The position numbers and the translations under genes were made by a program. From Rickettsia typhi (GTDB lineage: Bacteria > Pseudomonadota > Alphaproteobacteria > Rickettsiales > UBA1997): a DNA stretch of 7,061 nucleotides. Shown here piece by piece: positions 5,206 to 7,061 of the stretch; the stretch's first letter is position 1; the number at the start of each line of letters is the position of its first letter. The notes beneath the pieces are model-generated. The model was not told the DNA's origin. It ran no database searches and saw nothing but the letters and a program-made list of their open reading frames with translations. The stretch is taken from NCBI GenBank assembly GCA_945874115.1, contig CAMCFD010000079.1, positions 1 to 7,061 of the forward strand, written 5' to 3'.

Positions 5206-6669
5206 ATGGTAAAGCACAACATTTTAATCGTAGACGACGAGCCAACACAATGTAAAATAATGAAGAAATTCATTTCAAATATGGGTCATAATTTTTTGAT
5301 TATGAACAGTGGAATGGAAGTTGTCGATTTTTTCGTTAACAAGAAAGTAATAGAGGGAATTACTAGCGCTGACATCGATGTTATGTTGCTTGATTTGTCA
5401 ATGCCTGATATCGACGGATTAACCGTTCTTAAGAAGATCGCCGACATAAAAAGCGATGTGCAAGTTATTGTTTTAACTGCGACAAGCGATGTTACTCTTG
5501 CTGTGAACGCCATAAATCTTGGCGCTACAGATTACATAATTAAAGGCAAAGATGACATTTTTGCGCGCTTGACGGCGTCAATTAAAAATGCGATCGACAA
5601 GAAAAATCTGAAATATCAAGTTTCGAATTTGGTTAGAAAAGACCAAAATCAAGTTGCGTTTTCTGATATCGTTGGTCAATCTGATTCAATGCTTTCAGTC
5701 GTCAATTTGGCGAAAAAAGCTGTCAACATCTCAATTCCAATTTTAATTGAAGGGCAAAGTGGCTGCGGAAAAGAGCTTTTGGCTCGCGCAATTCACGGTT
5801 CAGGAACGCGCTCGGGCAAGCCATTTATTGTGGTTGAGTGTGATATGATAAAGCCAGAACTGATGGAAGAAACATTGTTTGGCCTTGAAAAATCATTAAC
5901 AGGAAAGCCAAAAATCGGCAAAATTCGTGACGCTGAAGGTGGTACAATTTTCTTCAAAAAAATCGAGTTTTTAACGCTTGACATTCAAACAAAATTATTA
6001 CGATTTTTGCAAGACGGAGAATTTTATCCAGCAGACAGTGCTAAATCAATAAAATCAAATGCCAGATTGATTGCTTCAACCAGTAAAAATCTGACAAAAT
6101 TGACTGAAGAAAAAAAATTCAGAGAAGATTTGCGTTACGCTTTGTCAATTTTTCCAATTCCTGTTTCGTCGCTACAAAATAGAGGAAATGAAGACATTAA
6201 ATTTTTGTCAGATCATTTTTTAAGAACCTTTGCGGTTAACGAAAATAAAAAAATTAAGTCGATTTCAAGCGAAGCTTATCAAATTCTTTATGATTATGAC
6301 TGGAAAGACAATATTCGCCAGCTTAAAAATTATATTTTCCGCGCCGTAATTTTATGCGACGGCGAAGTTTTGAATCCTGAGCATTTTCCACAAATCTTAA
6401 ACTCAGAAGATTCATCTGGCGCTTCGGCAGCAAAGAAAAAACTCAATGTTAAAAGTGACATTGTCGAAATTTTTGATGAAAATGGAAATTGCAAATCACT
6501 TGGTGACATTGAAGAAGAAATATCAAAAAAATTGATGACAAAATATCAGGGAAACGTTTCTGAAGTCGCCAAACAGCTCAGTATCGCACGCTCAACACTT
6601 TATCGCAAATTGCGAATTGACGAAAACGATATTGCGAGATTAGAGCAAGAAGAAGCAAAAAATAAATAA
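5206..6669 (+). CDS. NtrC-family response regulator with degenerate AAA+ domain and Fis-type HTH
   Basis: This is a 487-residue three-domain regulator. The receiver (about 4-130) has all phosphorylation residues: Asp10 and Asp11, phospho-acceptor Asp63 in LLDLSMPD, Thr91 and Lys113. The AAA+ domain (about 152-385) keeps Walker A GQSGCGKE (183-190) and the FREDL block (305-309), but the sigma-54-contacting GAFTGA loop is replaced by SLTGK after FGLEK (225-229), the Walker B acidic pair is Lys251-Lys252 in GGTIFFKKI, and the second arginine-finger position is Ala312. A Fis-type helix-turn-helix closes the protein (about 449-471, VSEVAKQLSIARSTLYRKL). It should therefore be phosphorylated by a histidine kinase (none in the window) and bind DNA, but is unlikely to hydrolyse ATP or remodel sigma-54 polymerase. 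It may act with the main sigma factor or as a repressor; that is inference. Spacing is 3 nt from each neighbour, in an operon-like run. The ATG at 5206 gives a standard receiver N-terminus and lacks a Shine-Dalgarno sequence. Confidence 0.9.
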   Translation: MVKHNILIVDDEPTQCKIMKKFISNMGHNFLIMNSGMEVVDFFVNKKVIEGITSADIDVMLLDLSMPDIDGLTVLKKIADIKSDVQVIVLTATSDVTLAVNAINLGATDYIIKGKDDIFARLTASIKNAIDKKNLKYQVSNLVRKDQNQVAFSDIVGQSDSMLSVVNLAKKAVNISIPILIEGQSGCGKELLARAIHGSGTRSGKPFIVVECDMIKPELMEETLFGLEKSLTGKPKIGKIRDAEGGTIFFKKIEFLTLDIQTKLLRFLQDGEFYPADSAKSIKSNARLIASTSKNLTKLTEEKKFREDLRYALSIFPIPVSSLQNRGNEDIKFLSDHFLRTFAVNENKKIKSISSEAYQILYDYDWKDNIRQLKNYIFRAVILCDGEVLNPEHFPQILNSEDSSGASAAKKKLNVKSDIVEIFDENGNCKSLGDIEEEISKKLMTKYQGNVSEVAKQLSIARSTLYRKLRIDENDIARLEQEEAKNK

Positions 6670-6672
6670 AAT

Positions 6673-7061
6673 ATGAGAAAAGTTAAAACAGCGATTTTCC
6701 CGGTTGGTGGCCTTGGCACTAGGTTTTTGCCAGCGACTAAGTCGATGCCAAAAGAAATGTTGCCAATCGCAAACAAGCCGATTATTCAATATGCTTATGA
6801 AGAGGCGCGCGACGCAGGAATAGAAAAATTTATTTTTGTAACCGGTCGCAACAAAAACTCGATCAATAATCATTTTGACCATTCTTACGAACTTGAATCG
6901 AAGCTTGACAACAGCAATAAAACCAACGAATTAAGTCAGGTTATGTCGTGGTTGCCAAATCCGGGGCAAGTTGCATTTGTGCGCCAACAAAAACCTTTGG
7001 GTCTTGGACACGCCGTTTGGTGCGCGCGAAATTTTATCGCTGAAAACGAACCTTTCGTCGT
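6673..7061 (+). CDS. galU: UTP-glucose-1-phosphate uridylyltransferase GalU, N-terminal part (3' end outside window)
   Basis: GalU makes UDP-glucose from UTP and glucose-1-phosphate in the cytoplasm, supplying sugar for envelope polysaccharides and glycosylation. The 129 visible codons carry the nucleotidyltransferase signature GGLGTRFLPATK (residues 12-23), then PKEMLPIANKPIIQY with the catalytic-region Lys, and QQKPLGLGHAVWCAR further on, all typical of bacterial GalU and not of the RfbA or GlmU relatives. The common family form has Ala where the first Gly of GGLGTR stands, a mild change. The gene starts with ATG at 6673, 3 nt after the response regulator stop, with no clear Shine-Dalgarno sequence. 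The reading frame is still open at the window end; about half or more of the protein is missing. Confidence 0.94.
   Translation, partial: MRKVKTAIFPVGGLGTRFLPATKSMPKEMLPIANKPIIQYAYEEARDAGIEKFIFVTGRNKNSINNHFDHSYELESKLDNSNKTNELSQVMSWLPNPGQVAFVRQQKPLGLGHAVWCARNFIAENEPFV

Noticed and set aside
1..7061. CRISPR array, IS element or prophage genes.
   Set aside because: No regularly spaced repeats and no transposase, integrase or phage-like proteins were seen; nearly all sequence is accounted for by housekeeping-type genes.

Overview
The window is AT-rich bacterial DNA with dense, co-oriented genes, all on the + strand, and TAA as the stop codon of every complete gene. The protein set suggests an alphaproteobacterium, possibly a Rickettsiales-like or similarly AT-rich host-associated lineage: a PurL tail, a VirB10 type IV secretion protein, an alphaproteobacterial-type PEP synthetase/PPDK regulatory protein, an NtrC-like response regulator and GalU. 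This placement comes from protein resemblance only, and no rRNA or other marker is present. None of the five visible start codons has a convincing Shine-Dalgarno sequence.

Layout. Positions 1-434 hold the 3' end of purL (purine synthesis). After 8 nt comes a 722-residue protein (443-2611) that appears to fuse an N-terminal PlsC-like acyltransferase to a C-terminal alpha/beta hydrolase. A 385-nt intergenic region (2612-2996) follows. It is the most interesting non-coding part: a plausible promoter (2722-2750) fires into an element bounded by perfect 16-nt inverted repeats (2762-2777 and 2877-2892). The element can fold into a closing stem, a large 10 x 12 nt internal bubble, a second 13-position stem and a branched apex. 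This resembles the overall design of 6S RNA, but the identification is an inference.

A tight four-gene run begins at 2997: virB10, a DUF299 kinase/phosphorylase (4363-5202), a response regulator (5206-6669) and the start of galU (6673 to the window end), separated by only 1, 3 and 3 nt. It looks like one operon joining a secretion-channel component to carbon-flux control (PEP synthetase/PPDK switching), a transcription regulator and UDP-glucose synthesis. No other vir genes are present in the window, so this virB10 is detached from them here.

The response regulator has an intact receiver and an intact Fis-type DNA-binding end, but its central sigma-54 AAA+ domain has lost the GAFTGA loop, both Walker B acidic residues and one arginine-finger position. 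It is therefore unlikely to be a conventional sigma-54 activator.
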